From positions 889,001-953,000 of the forward strand of contig NZ_OX636706.1 in the NCBI RefSeq assembly GCF_951793255.1: a DNA stretch of 64,000 nt. The letters are read 5' to 3'. The position numbers and the translations under genes were made by a program. Position 1 is the first letter of the stretch. Every line of letters begins with the position of its first letter. The notes beneath the pieces were generated by a model, which was not told where the DNA came from, did no database searches, and saw only the letters and a program-made list of their open reading frames with translations. Positions 8,271 to 24,623 of the stretch are shown one piece after another. The DNA comes from Desulfovibrio piger. Lineage in GTDB: Bacteria; Desulfobacterota; Desulfovibrionia; Desulfovibrionales; Desulfovibrionaceae.

Positions 8271-9572
8271 ATGTTGCTCACGCAACAAACAATCATCATC
8301 GCAGCAGCGTCACAGGACGCTTTCGTGGGGTTTTCCGTGTCTTTGCATCTTTCCTACAAAAAATGGCTGTTCTTCGTCCTTTCCTCAGCCTATCTGGTGG
8401 TCTTCATCCAGAACGTGGCCATCACCGTGGTCACCCCCGACGTCATGCAGGACCTCGGGCTCTCCTCCGGTGACATGGGCCTGCTGGGTTCCGTCTACCT
8501 GTATGCCTATGCCCTTACCCAGGTCTTTTCCGGCATCCTCTCCACCCGTTTCGGCCCGCGCCGCCTGCTGAGCTGCCAGTTCTTGGTGGCGGCCCTGGGC
8601 GGCTTCCTTTTCGCCACGGCCCACAGTCTGCCCATGGCCGTGGCCGGGCGTCTGCTCAACGGTCTGGGCATGGCCGGGGTCATGTCCTCTTCCTTCACCC
8701 TGTTCAGCCGCTGGTTCGCGCCCGAGACCTTCTCCCGGCTCTGCACCCTGTTCTTCATCGCGGGCGGCATGGGCGGCCTGCTGGCCACAACCCCGCTTTC
8801 CCTGGCCAACCACTGGGTGGGCTGGCGGCTGGTCTTCCTTGCGCTTTCCGTGCTGACCTGTTCCCTGACCGTCATCATCTATACCGTGGTGCGGGACTGG
8901 CCGCCCCATCTGGCGGCCACCTGCAGCGGCATCCGTCTGGCCGACGTGCTGCGTGACGTGGCCGCCATGGCCAAGCAGTCCGACTTCTGGAAGATGGTCG
9001 TCTGGTACCTGACCCTGCCGTCGCAGTATTTCGTGTTCCACGGGCTCTGGGGCGCTGTCTACATGGGCGGGACCTTCGGCCTTTCGCCCAGCCTCATCGG
9101 CAATATCCTGGCCATGGGCGCCGTGGGCTTCATCGCCGGGACGCCGCTTTTGACCTGGATCAGCGAAAAGCGCCTCAAGTCCCGGCGCAAGGCCATGGTC
9201 CTGGCCAGCCTGCTGGCCTGCGTCTCCGGCGCGGCCCTGAGCCTGGGCAGCGCCGGCCTGAGCGTGCCCCTGCTGTTCGTGGTCTCCCTGGGCCTGGGCA
9301 TCGCGGCCAACGGCCCCTGCCCCGTAGGCTATGCCACCGGCCGGGAACGCTTCGGCAACCGCATGGTGGGCAGCCTGAGCGGCATCCTGGCCTCCTCGGT
9401 GTTCGTGGGCGGGGCCCTGCTCCAGCTGATCTCCGGGGCGCTGCTTTCCTTTGCCCAGCAGGCGGGCCTTTCCCAGCCCTGGACATGGGCCTTTGCCCCG
9501 CTGGCTCTCCTGGCTGCCGTCAGTGCCCTGGCCGCCTGGCTCCTGCCTGAGACGTTCGTTGATAAAAAATAA
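8271..9572 (+). CDS. Major facilitator superfamily transporter
   Basis: 433 residues with about twelve hydrophobic segments. The MFS motif-A-like loop between helices 2 and 3 reads STRFGPRRLL, and a second basic loop, SEKRLKSRRK, lies mid-protein. The N-terminal half resembles organic-anion/sugar-phosphate permeases, but substrate cannot be read. ATG 8271 has no ribosome site. GTG 8325 follows AGGA and gives a more typical short cytoplasmic leader before helix 1, and TATAGA at 8264 could be a -10 box that would place the transcript start downstream of 8271; the true start may therefore be 8325. The upstream region is AT-rich. A terminator follows at 9636. Confidence 0.88.
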   Translation: MLLTQQTIIIAAASQDAFVGFSVSLHLSYKKWLFFVLSSAYLVVFIQNVAITVVTPDVMQDLGLSSGDMGLLGSVYLYAYALTQVFSGILSTRFGPRRLLSCQFLVAALGGFLFATAHSLPMAVAGRLLNGLGMAGVMSSSFTLFSRWFAPETFSRLCTLFFIAGGMGGLLATTPLSLANHWVGWRLVFLALSVLTCSLTVIIYTVVRDWPPHLAATCSGIRLADVLRDVAAMAKQSDFWKMVVWYLTLPSQYFVFHGLWGAVYMGGTFGLSPSLIGNILAMGAVGFIAGTPLLTWISEKRLKSRRKAMVLASLLACVSGAALSLGSAGLSVPLLFVVSLGLGIAANGPCPVGYATGRERFGNRMVGSLSGILASSVFVGGALLQLISGALLSFAQQAGLSQPWTWAFAPLALLAAVSALAAWLLPETFVDKK

Positions 9573-9606
9573 TAAAAACAATATGTTAATAGAGATACGC
9601 ACAAAA

Positions 9607-9622
9607 GTGTCATAAGTGACAC
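9607..9622. promoter_or_regulatory. GTGTCA-N4-TGACAC palindrome upstream of dnaA
   Basis: Perfect 6-bp inverted repeat with a four-base centre (TAAG) between the MFS gene and its terminator, in the dnaA upstream region. It has the size of a dimeric regulator site; the protein is unknown. Confidence 0.35.
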
Positions 9623-9635
9623 AGTTAAGGATCCG

Positions 9636-9680
9636 GCCCCCGGCAGTCCGTACAGGCAGGCTGCTGGGGGCTTTTGTTTT
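9636..9680 (+). terminator. Terminator of the MFS transporter gene
   Basis: An 11-bp GC stem (one G-T wobble) with a 14-base loop and a CTTTTGTTTT tail. Confidence 0.75.
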
Positions 9681-9780
9681 GCGCTGCCGTATCCCCCCAC
9701 ACAGAAAAAGGCAAAAAGGCTCACCGTCCAAATGCAAGCCTTCCTGACCCATCCGCCGCGCCTGAGAACGAGACGCGGAC

Positions 9781-9809
9781 TTGTTTAGCGGACGTTTTTA
9801 TGCTATAAA
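9781..9809 (+). promoter_or_regulatory. dnaA promoter (sigma-70 type)
   Basis: TTGTTT at 9781-9786, a 17-base spacer and TATAAA at 9804-9809 lie 50 bases upstream of the dnaA ATG. Confidence 0.65.
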
Positions 9810-9859
9810 AACATCTTTGCGACGACCGGAAGAAGGTCCCGGATCGCAAGGGGCCGCTC

Positions 9860-11224
9860 ATGACAAATGCACATGTTTCCCTTCAGGATTTTCGCCACCG
9901 CCTGCGCCGGCATCTGCTCGGCGGCATCCCCGGTGGCCCGGATGGCGGAGGAGCGCCCTGGCTGGATGGTCTGGTCATGGAATACCTCCCGTCCGGCAAT
10001 GTGTTGCGGATCACCTTTCCCCATATCTACTTCGCCCGCTGGTTCGCGCCGCACAAAACGGATTTTTCGGCAGCCGTGAAGGCCGCCTGGCCGGACGCCG
10101 ACGCCCCCCGGCTGGAATATGTCCTGCCCGGGCGGTGCCTGCCCCGGGGCCCGGCGCCGCAAGTGGCCCCGGCCCGCATCCCGGACGCCCTCTTTTTCCA
10201 TGCCGACGGCAGCAGGGACAAGATGCCGCTGCCGGGCGGCGCCCGCAATGCCTTCCCCCTGGCCATGGCCAGGGCCGTCGCCCTGCGGGAGCCCGGGCAC
10301 AGCCCCTTCCTGCTCCACGGCGAAAAAGGCACGGGCAAGAGCCATCTGCTGCAGCACATGGCCGCGTCCCTCGCCCGGCAGGGCCTGCGCGTCATCCTGG
10401 CCCCGGCGGCCCGTTTTTTTCAGCACTGTCCTCTGGAGGAACAGACGGCCCCCCTGTTCTGGCAACAGGCCGAGGCCCTGTTCCTGGACGATATCCAGAC
10501 CCTGGGCGGACAGCCCCGTTCCCAGCGCCTGCTGGCGGCCCTGCTGGCGCATCGCCCCGAAAAGGCCCCGGTGGTCCTCGCCCTGGAGGGCGGCCCCGAT
10601 GCCCTCGGAGCGTGGGAACCCAGCCCCGCCGCCAGCGTCCGGCAACTGTTCTCCGCCGAACTGACCCCGCCGGACATGGAAGCCCGCATGCGTTACCTGC
10701 AGCAATGCTGCCGGGAGAACGCCCTGGACCTGCCCCGCGAACATCTGCGCCTCATGGCGCGGCGCGCGGCCCATTTCCACGGCCTGCGTTCTCTGCTGCT
10801 CCGGGTCAAGTCCGCCTGGGAAGATGATGCCGCCCGGCATCCCAGCCTGGACGATCTGGAACGTCTGGCCCGTACGGGACCGGTGCAGGCCTGCCATGCC
10901 GGCCACGAACAGATCCTGGCCGAGGCCGCACGCTGCTGCGATGCCGCCCCCGCCGACATCACGGGCACGGGACGCCACGCGCGGCTGGTCATGGCCCGGC
11001 AGGCCGCCATGTACGTCTGCCGTCGCCATCTGGGCCTCTCCTATCCCGAACTGGGCCGGGCCTTTGGCGGACGCGACCACAGTACCGTCATCCATGCGGT
11101 TAAAAAGATTGGAAAAATGCTGGAAAGTAACAAAGATGTGCAACACCTTGTCGCCAGACTGGAGAAATGCGCACATCAGGAACAGCCGGACAGCTCCCCC
11201 ACGGACGAAGTGTTCGGGGCGTAG
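9860..11224 (+). CDS. dnaA: Chromosomal replication initiator DnaA (divergent)
   Basis: 454 residues. Domain I is recognisable in the first ~95 residues (FPHIYFARWFAPH matches the conserved aromatic segment), and the domain II linker is very short. The AAA+ domain has Walker A GEKGTGKSH (about 153-161) and Walker B ALFLDDIQ (about 205-212). The C-terminal DNA-binding domain ends with the DnaA signature GGRDHSTVIHAVKK (about 402). The AAA+ core is unusually divergent: the sensor/arginine-finger box reads VRQLFSAELTPPD where LxSRFxxGL is usual. DnaA binds DnaA boxes at oriC, opens the duplex and loads helicase. Its position upstream of dnaN and gyrB supports the call. Confidence 0.93.
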   Translation: MTNAHVSLQDFRHRLRRHLLGGIPGGPDGGGAPWLDGLVMEYLPSGNVLRITFPHIYFARWFAPHKTDFSAAVKAAWPDADAPRLEYVLPGRCLPRGPAPQVAPARIPDALFFHADGSRDKMPLPGGARNAFPLAMARAVALREPGHSPFLLHGEKGTGKSHLLQHMAASLARQGLRVILAPAARFFQHCPLEEQTAPLFWQQAEALFLDDIQTLGGQPRSQRLLAALLAHRPEKAPVVLALEGGPDALGAWEPSPAASVRQLFSAELTPPDMEARMRYLQQCCRENALDLPREHLRLMARRAAHFHGLRSLLLRVKSAWEDDAARHPSLDDLERLARTGPVQACHAGHEQILAEAARCCDAAPADITGTGRHARLVMARQAAMYVCRRHLGLSYPELGRAFGGRDHSTVIHAVKKIGKMLESNKDVQHLVARLEKCAHQEQPDSSPTDEVFGA

Positions 11225-11326
11225 ACGGGCAGTGCTTAAAGGGATAGTAAAAATTTCAAGTAAAAACAGCCTGTTGCATATGTTCCGCACAAAAGCACAG
11301 GCATCAATTATTACAAGGATTCTTTT
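11225..11326. other. AT-rich dnaA-dnaN spacer
   Basis: 102 bases, clearly AT-richer than the flanks. It ends in the dnaN ribosome site (ACAAGGA). No consensus DnaA box is seen; TTCCGCACA (11282-11290) is the closest, with several mismatches. Confidence 0.4.
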
Positions 11327-14880
<3,554 letters not shown>

Positions 14881-14898
14881 CTGCCGGAGGGACGACGC

Positions 14899-15210
14899 AT
14901 GCAGGATACCGGCAAGGAAAAGAAGAGCTGCTTCGGCTGCTCCGTCATCGCCGTCTGCGGCTGGCTGGTCTGCGCGGCCATGTGCCTGTGGCTGACCATC
15001 TCGCTGGAAGGCTACCCCAAGGCCTACAGCCTGGCCTATCCGGCAGCCATGGCGGTGCTGTTCAGCAACATCTTCGTCTTCATCTTCACCAGCTCCCGCT
15101 GCGCGGGGGACGTGCGCCGTCTCCTGCCCGCCGTGATCCGTGTCTGCTTCGGTGAGGGGACCATGCTGCTGCTGGTCTGGCTCTGGGGCAGGTACTGGCT
15201 GGCTGCCTGA
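14899..15210 (+). CDS. Small membrane protein of unknown function between gyrB and gyrA
   Basis: 103 residues, family not recognised. A short basic, Cys-containing N-terminus (GKEKKSCFGC) is followed by three predicted membrane helices (about 15-35, 42-64 and 78-100) separated by a basic loop, SRCAGDVRR. A strong GGAGGGA ribosome site stands ahead of the ATG, and the gene begins only 18 bases after gyrB, so it is very probably translated from the same message. It could be an auxiliary transport subunit, but nothing in the sequence says what it does. Confidence 0.75.
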   Translation: MQDTGKEKKSCFGCSVIAVCGWLVCAAMCLWLTISLEGYPKAYSLAYPAAMAVLFSNIFVFIFTSSRCAGDVRRLLPAVIRVCFGEGTMLLLVWLWGRYWLAA

Positions 15211-15314
15211 GGACGTTTCCCGGCGGGGCCGCCCGGCGGCTCCCCCGGTACGACATCCTTTGAGAAAGAACACGGGACCCGCTCCCGACCTGATATTTTA
15301 CCTGCGAGGCAAAC

Positions 15315-17870
<2,556 letters not shown>

Positions 17871-18202
17871 ATACGCGGCGCGGCGCCCCTGGGGACGCCG
17901 CGCCCTTTGGTTCCGGTCCCCGGCAGCTGCCGGGCCGGACCCGGGCAGGCACGGGACCGGGGAGACCCGGCCGTGCATCCCTTCTTTCCCTGTCCGGGGC
18001 AGAGCAGGAGTCAGGGGAGGAACGGCGCGGGCGCGGACTTGCATTGCGCGGCCCGCCGTTATATGACACGCCCTTTGTACCGCCGTGCGCTGGTCGGCCG
18101 CCTTGCCTGCAAGGCGGGCCCCGGAGCGGTGAGAGGGAAGACGGTCCCGCCGCAGGGCGGAGGAGACAACAACGCATTTTGCGCTGGCAGTGAGGAAACG
18201 CT
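17871..18202. other. gyrA-purF intergenic region with weak terminator
   Basis: No gene is seen. A 9-bp GC stem at 17877-17904 (GGCGCGGCG / CGCCGCGCC) followed by CTTTGGTT is a weak terminator for gyrA. TTGCAT at 18040 with TATATG at 18061 (15-base spacer) is a possible purF promoter. GTGAGGAAA just before purF is its ribosome site. Confidence 0.45.
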
Positions 18203-19612
<1,410 letters not shown>

Positions 19613-19627
19613 TCCGAGGTTTTTCAC

Positions 19628-20899
19628 ATGGCTGTTATCGCTAATCGTATCAAGGGCTTCGCGGACATGTATCCGCCGCAGAGCTCGCTGTTCACCCGCA
19701 TGGAGAATACCGCGCGCGAGATCTTCAGCCGTTACGGCTTCGTGGAGCTGCGCACCCCCGTGCTGGAATACACCGACCTGTTCAAGCGCTCCATCGGCGA
19801 AGAGACCGACGTGGTGCAGAAAGAGATGTTCACCTTCCCGGACCGCAAGGGCCGCATGATGACCATGCGCCCCGAAGCCACGGCCGGCGTCATGCGCGCC
19901 TATGTGGAAGATGCCCGCTACAGCCGCGAGTCCGTGAGCCGTCTGTTCACCACCGGCCCCATGTTCCGTTACGAGCGTCCCCAGAAGGGCCGCATGCGCC
20001 AGTTCCACCAGATCAACTGCGAATGCCTGGGCTCCCATAGCCCCTACGCCGACGCGGACCTGATCATCATGCTCACGCGCTTCCTCACCGCGCTGGGCCT
20101 CAAGGATCTGACGCTCAAGCTCAACTCCCTGGGCTGCGCCCACTGCCGCCCGCTGTTCAAGCAGGCCCTGGTGGACTATCTGCACCGCCAGGACTGCTGT
20201 GACCAGCTGTGCGAGGACTGCACCCGCCGTATGGAGACCAACCCCCTGCGCGTGCTGGACTGCAAGCAGGAAAAATGCCGCTGCGTCACCGACGAAGCGC
20301 CCCGCCTGCTGGACTACAACTGCCCCGAGTGCAAGGAACACTTCGACACCGTGCTGCGTCTGCTGGACGCCGCCGGGGTCAAGTACGAGATCGACCACCG
20401 TCTGGTGCGCGGTCTGGACTACTATTGCCGCACCACCTTCGAGGTGGTAAGCGGAAGCATCGGTGCGCAGGCCGCCGTGGCCGGTGGCGGCCGTTATGAC
20501 GGCCTGGTCAAGAGCGTGGGCGGCCCCGACGTGCCCGGCGTGGGCTTTGCCTGCGGCATGGAACGCCTGGCCCTCATGCTCGGGGACGAAGAAGCCCCCC
20601 GCCCGGATTTCTATGCCGTGGCCATGGACGCGCAGAGCCGTGACCTGAGCTTCGGCCTGGTGCAGCGCCTGCGCGGCCTGGGCCTCAAGGGCGAGATGAA
20701 TTTCAGCGATGCCGGTTTCAAGGGCCTGATGCGTCAGGCGGGCAAGTCCAATGCCCGTTTCTGCTGCATCATGGGCCCCGATGAAGCGGCCGCCGGCGCC
20801 GTGGTCGTCAAAGACATGGACAGCGGTGAGCAGCAGACCCTGTCCCTGGATGCCGCGGCGGACTTCCTTGCTGCCAATTCTGACAATGGGAAAAAATAA
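19628..20899 (+). CDS. hisS: Histidyl-tRNA synthetase
   Basis: 423 residues, class II synthetase. Motif 2 appears as [17 protein letters not shown], the histidine-specific motif as [14 protein letters not shown] and motif 3 as [11 protein letters not shown]. The insertion between them is rich in paired cysteines (CAHC, LCEDC, KCRC, NCPEC), as is common in this HisRS group and probably structural. It starts 15 bases after purF, and its stop overlaps aspS by one base (TAATG). Confidence 0.97.
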   Translation: MAVIANRIKGFADMYPPQSSLFTRMENTAREIFSRYGFVELRTPVLEYTDLFKRSIGEETDVVQKEMFTFPDRKGRMMTMRPEATAGVMRAYVEDARYSRESVSRLFTTGPMFRYERPQKGRMRQFHQINCECLGSHSPYADADLIIMLTRFLTALGLKDLTLKLNSLGCAHCRPLFKQALVDYLHRQDCCDQLCEDCTRRMETNPLRVLDCKQEKCRCVTDEAPRLLDYNCPECKEHFDTVLRLLDAAGVKYEIDHRLVRGLDYYCRTTFEVVSGSIGAQAAVAGGGRYDGLVKSVGGPDVPGVGFACGMERLALMLGDEEAPRPDFYAVAMDAQSRDLSFGLVQRLRGLGLKGEMNFSDAGFKGLMRQAGKSNARFCCIMGPDEAAAGAVVVKDMDSGEQQTLSLDAAADFLAANSDNGKK

Positions 20900-22755
20900 T
20901 GACTGAACAGACGCAAAGCCTGGACGTGCAGCAGGAACACCAGAAGTTCATCGAAGACCTCGGCGACTGGACCCGCAGCCACACTTGCGGCCAGCTGACC
21001 CTGGACAACGATGGACAGACGGTCTGCCTCATGGGCTGGGTGCAATACCGCCGCGACCACGGCGGCCTCATCTTCGTGGACCTGCGTGACCGTGAAGGCC
21101 TGACCCAGGTCGTTTTCAGCCCCGATATCGCTCCCGCCGCGCACGAGAACGCGCACATCCTGCGTTCCGAGTACGTGCTGGCCATCAAGGGCGTGGTGCG
21201 TCCCCGTCCCGAGGGCATGACCAACCCCAATCTGGTCACCGGTGCCATCGAAGTGGTGGTGCATGAGTGGAAGCTGCTCAACACCTCCAAGACCCCGCCC
21301 TTCGCCATCGAAGAACGCTGCGACGCCGGTGAGAACCTGCGCCTGGCCTGGCGTTATCTGGACCTGCGCCGTCCGCGCATGCAGGCCAACCTGCGTCTGC
21401 GCCACAAGGTGGCCCAGGCCATCCGCCGCCAGCTGGACGACGACGGCTTCCTGGAAGTGGAGACCCCGGTGCTCACCAAGTCCACGCCCGAAGGCGCCCG
21501 CGACTTCCTGGTGCCCAGCCGTCTCAACCCCGGCCAGTTCTACGCCCTGCCGCAGTCGCCCCAGCTGTTCAAGCAGCTGCTCATGGTGGGCGGTTTCGAC
21601 CGCTACTTCCAGATCGTGCGCTGCTTCCGTGACGAAGACCTGCGTGCCGACCGCCAGCCCGAATTCACCCAGGTGGATATCGAGATGAGCTTCGTGGACG
21701 AGGAAAAGGTCATGACCATGGCCGAAAACCTCATGGCCCGCGTGTTCCACGACGTCATGGGCATGGACATCCCCCGTCCCTTCCCGCGCATGAAGTATGA
21801 AGAAGCCATGCGCCGCTACGGTGTGGACAAGCCCGATACCCGCTTCGGTCTGGAGCTGGTGGACATCACCGACATCGTGCGCGGTTCCGGCTTCAAGCTC
21901 TTTGCCCAGGCCAAGCTGGTCAAGGCCATGAAGGTGCCCGGCGGCGAATCCATGACCCGCAAGGAGATCGACGCCTACACCGAGTTCGTCAAGATCTACG
22001 GCGCCATGGGCCTGGCCTGGATCAAGATCAAGGAAAACGAGTGGCAGTCGCCCATCGCCAAGTTCCTGTCCGAAGAAGAACGCGCCGGCATCCGTGAGGC
22101 CCTGGACCTCCAGGTGGGCGACATCGTCTTCTTCCAGGCCGGCGAGCCCGCCATGGTCAACGCCGCCCTGGGCAACCTGCGCGTGCACCTGGGCAACCAG
22201 CTGGGCCTGATCCCCGAGAACACCTTCAACTTCCTGTGGGTGACGGAATTCCCGCTGTTCGAATACAGCGAGGAAGAAAAGCGCTACGTGGCCTGCCACC
22301 ATCCCTTCACCTCGCCCGCGCCCGGGCATCTGGAGATCATGAACAGCGACCCGGCCCGCGCCCTGGCCCGTGCCTACGACATGGTGCTCAACGGCAACGA
22401 AGTGGGCGGCGGTTCCATCCGCATCCACTCCGCCGAAGTGCAGCGCCACATGTTCCAGGCCCTGGGCTTCACGCCCGAGCAGGCCGAGGCCCAGTTCGGC
22501 TTCCTCATCCAGGCCCTGGAGCACGGTGCGCCGCCGCACGGTGGTCTGGCCTTTGGTCTGGACCGTCTGGTCATGCTGCTTTCCGGTGCGTCCAGCATCC
22601 GCGACGTCATCGCCTTCCCCAAGACCCAGAAGGCCACCTGCCTGATGACCGAGGCACCCTCCACGGTGTCCGCGCGTCAGCTGCGTGAACTGGGTCTGCG
22701 CCTGCGCGAGACCGACAAGGAAGCCGCCAAACCCGCCGAGAACGCCCAGGCCTAG
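20899..22755 (+). CDS. aspS: Aspartyl-tRNA synthetase, bacterial type
   Basis: 618 residues, the length of bacterial AspRS with the GAD insertion. The N-terminal OB fold contains [22 protein letters not shown]. The class II core shows [11 protein letters not shown], motif 2 [16 protein letters not shown] and motif 3 [14 protein letters not shown]. It charges tRNA-Asp. Whether it is the discriminating form cannot be decided from sequence reading alone. Start and hisS stop overlap (TAATG); def begins 12 bases after its stop. Confidence 0.97.
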   Translation: MTEQTQSLDVQQEHQKFIEDLGDWTRSHTCGQLTLDNDGQTVCLMGWVQYRRDHGGLIFVDLRDREGLTQVVFSPDIAPAAHENAHILRSEYVLAIKGVVRPRPEGMTNPNLVTGAIEVVVHEWKLLNTSKTPPFAIEERCDAGENLRLAWRYLDLRRPRMQANLRLRHKVAQAIRRQLDDDGFLEVETPVLTKSTPEGARDFLVPSRLNPGQFYALPQSPQLFKQLLMVGGFDRYFQIVRCFRDEDLRADRQPEFTQVDIEMSFVDEEKVMTMAENLMARVFHDVMGMDIPRPFPRMKYEEAMRRYGVDKPDTRFGLELVDITDIVRGSGFKLFAQAKLVKAMKVPGGESMTRKEIDAYTEFVKIYGAMGLAWIKIKENEWQSPIAKFLSEEERAGIREALDLQVGDIVFFQAGEPAMVNAALGNLRVHLGNQLGLIPENTFNFLWVTEFPLFEYSEEEKRYVACHHPFTSPAPGHLEIMNSDPARALARAYDMVLNGNEVGGGSIRIHSAEVQRHMFQALGFTPEQAEAQFGFLIQALEHGAPPHGGLAFGLDRLVMLLSGASSIRDVIAFPKTQKATCLMTEAPSTVSARQLRELGLRLRETDKEAAKPAENAQA

Positions 22756-22767
22756 CGGGAGGATGCC

Positions 22768-23280
22768 ATGATTCTGGATATTGTGACCTATCCTGCTGCC
22801 AGCCTGAAGGAAAAATGCGTGCCCGTGACGGAGATCACCGACGAGATCCGCCAGCTGGCCGCCGACATGCTGGAGACCATGTACGAGGCCCCCGGCGTGG
22901 GGCTGGCCGCCCCGCAGGTGGGCCGTAATATCCGCATGCTGGTCATGGACCCCGCCGCGCAGGACGAGGAGAAGCAGCCCCGGGTCGTCATCAACCCCGA
23001 ACTGACCCTGAGCGAGGACACCGTGCTCAGCCGTCAGGAAGGCTGCCTCTCCGTGCCCCTCAACTACCGGGCCGACGTGCAGCGCGCCGAGCGCGTGCAC
23101 CTGCGTTACATGGATCTGGACGGCAAGATCGTGGAAGAGAATCTGGAAGGATTCCCGGCCATCGTCATCCAGCATGAGGCCGACCATCTGGACGGCACCC
23201 TCTTCATCGACCGCATCGGCCGTCTGCGCCGTTCCCTGTACGACACCCGGGTGAAGAAATGGCTCAAACGCAAAGGATAG
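22768..23280 (+). CDS. def: Peptide deformylase
   Basis: 170 residues. All three catalytic motifs are present: GVGLAAPQVG, EGCLSVP (metal-binding Cys) and QHEADHLDG (HExxH with the two His ligands and Glu). It removes the formyl group from nascent proteins. GGAGG precedes the ATG. The 3' end overlaps fmt by 22 bases, tying together the enzymes that add and remove the formyl group. Confidence 0.97.
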   Translation: MILDIVTYPAASLKEKCVPVTEITDEIRQLAADMLETMYEAPGVGLAAPQVGRNIRMLVMDPAAQDEEKQPRVVINPELTLSEDTVLSRQEGCLSVPLNYRADVQRAERVHLRYMDLDGKIVEENLEGFPAIVIQHEADHLDGTLFIDRIGRLRRSLYDTRVKKWLKRKG

Positions 23281-24248
23281 TCTTCATGGGGACTCCGGAC
23301 CTGGCCGCCGCCGTGCTGCGGCGGCTGGTCCGGTGGCCCGGCGGCGACGTGGTGGCCGTCTACACCCAGCCTGACCGGCCGGCTGGCCGGGGCCACAAGC
23401 TGACGCCCTCGCCGGTGAAAAAGCTGGCCCTGGAGCTGGGCCTGCCCGTGCACCAGCCCCTGAACTTCCGTCAGGAAGGCGCGGTGGACGAGCTGGCCTC
23501 CCTCAAGCCCGACCTGCTGGTGGTGGCCGCCTACGGCCTCATCCTGCCGCAGGCCGTGCTGGACATCCCCACGGTGGACACCCTCAACGTGCACACCTCC
23601 CTGCTGCCGCGTTACCGCGGCGCCGCGCCCATCCAGCGCGCCGTCATGGAAAACTGGCAGCCCGGTGACGTGACGGGCGTGTCCATCATGCGCATCGTGC
23701 CCGCCCTCGACGCCGGGCCGGTCTACGCCCAGTGCGAGGTGCCCATCGGCGAGCATACGGCGGGCAGCCTGCATGACGCCCTGGCCGAAGCCGGGGGCGA
23801 GCTGCTGCTCACGGTGCTGGACCAGCTCCGCGACGGCAGCGCCCAGCCTCGGGAACAGGACGAGAGCCGCGTCACCTACGCCGCCAAGCTGGCCAAGGAA
23901 GACGGCTATATCGACTGGGCCCGTCCGGCCGCCGAGGTCCACGCCCGCATCCGCGGCGTGACGCCCTGGCCCGGTGCGCGTCTCCAGGCCCGTTTCGACG
24001 GGCAGGACGAGCTGCTGCCCCTGCTGCTCCAGCCCGGTCGCGTGGACGAGCCCTGCGACGGTGTGCAGCCCGGCAGCCTGCGTACGGACAAGAAAGGCCT
24101 GTGCGTGGCCTGTGCCGATCGCTGGTACCGCCTGCTGGTGGTGCGCCCCCAGGGCCGCAAGGACATGGAGGCCGCGGCCTTCGTCAACGGCCATCTGCGC
24201 CCGGCCCAGCATGGCGTGTGCGGCATGGCCGTGCCTTTTGGCGAGTAG
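23259..24248 (+). CDS. fmt: Methionyl-tRNA formyltransferase
   Basis: 329 residues. The catalytic Asn/His/Asp site is recognisable in LNVHTSLLPRYRGAAPIQRAV, including the SLLP loop. The Rossmann N-terminus has IVFMGTPDLAAAVL, and the C-terminal OB domain begins around WARPAAEVHARIRGVTPWPGA. It formylates initiator Met-tRNA with 10-formyl-tetrahydrofolate. It starts inside def (22-base overlap), and the terminator at 24399 probably ends the operon. Confidence 0.97.
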   Translation: MAQTQRIVFMGTPDLAAAVLRRLVRWPGGDVVAVYTQPDRPAGRGHKLTPSPVKKLALELGLPVHQPLNFRQEGAVDELASLKPDLLVVAAYGLILPQAVLDIPTVDTLNVHTSLLPRYRGAAPIQRAVMENWQPGDVTGVSIMRIVPALDAGPVYAQCEVPIGEHTAGSLHDALAEAGGELLLTVLDQLRDGSAQPREQDESRVTYAAKLAKEDGYIDWARPAAEVHARIRGVTPWPGARLQARFDGQDELLPLLLQPGRVDEPCDGVQPGSLRTDKKGLCVACADRWYRLLVVRPQGRKDMEAAAFVNGHLRPAQHGVCGMAVPFGE

Positions 24249-24257
24249 ATATTTTTT

Positions 24258-24322
24258 GTGGGGGAAGGGGCGTTTTTTGTAAAAACCGCCCCTTCCCTCA
24301 CGCCCCCAACCCTGAAAAAACG
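24258..24322 (-). repeat. Dispersed palindromic repeat, copy B
   Basis: On the minus strand this reads TTTTTTCAGGG, a G-rich stretch, then GGGGCGGTTTTTACAAAAAA and CGCCCCTTCCCC. It matches copy A (30063-30137) in opposite orientation over about 65 bases, including an uninterrupted GTTTTTACAAAAAACGCCCC core. It forms a long hairpin. Confidence 0.7.
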
Positions 24323-24398
24323 TTATCCAGGTGACGTCACCCGTCCCCGTCGTTGACCGGCGGGCAGTGACAGCGCACATGGACCGAAAAGAGAGAGG

Positions 24399-24436
24399 AA
24401 AGGCCGCTCCGTCAGGAGCGGCCTTTCTGTTTTTTC
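24399..24436 (+). terminator. Terminator downstream of fmt
   Basis: Perfect 12-bp stem AAAGGCCGCTCC / GGAGCGGCCTTT, a GTCA loop and a CTGTTTTTT tail. Confidence 0.85.
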
Positions 24437-24623
24437 TGCGGGTGACTGTTGGTTTTGGCAGTCTCTGGATTTGGGGAGTGGATCGTCAGTGCGAGATACG
24501 GCATCCCCTGGAGCATATTTTCCTGAATAAAACGCGCTGAGGAAGGGATGGGGGGCAGGGGGAAGGGGAACCCCTCTCGCGTTGGCAGAGGGGTTCCCCT
24601 TCCCCTGAAAAACAGTGCCGGTC

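Larger units (their letters stand above)
24249..24623. other. Intergenic region with two dispersed hairpin repeats
   Basis: No gene is seen. It holds a dispersed hairpin (24258-24322, annotated separately), the fmt terminator at 24399, and a second hairpin at 24557-24606 (AGGGGAAGGGGAACCCCTCT arms with one bulge). Part of the second hairpin's pattern recurs near apt at 58876. Confidence 0.6.

Noticed and set aside
20109-20349. Dense Cys cluster in hisS as something new
   Set aside because: Cys pairs in this insertion are usual for this HisRS group.
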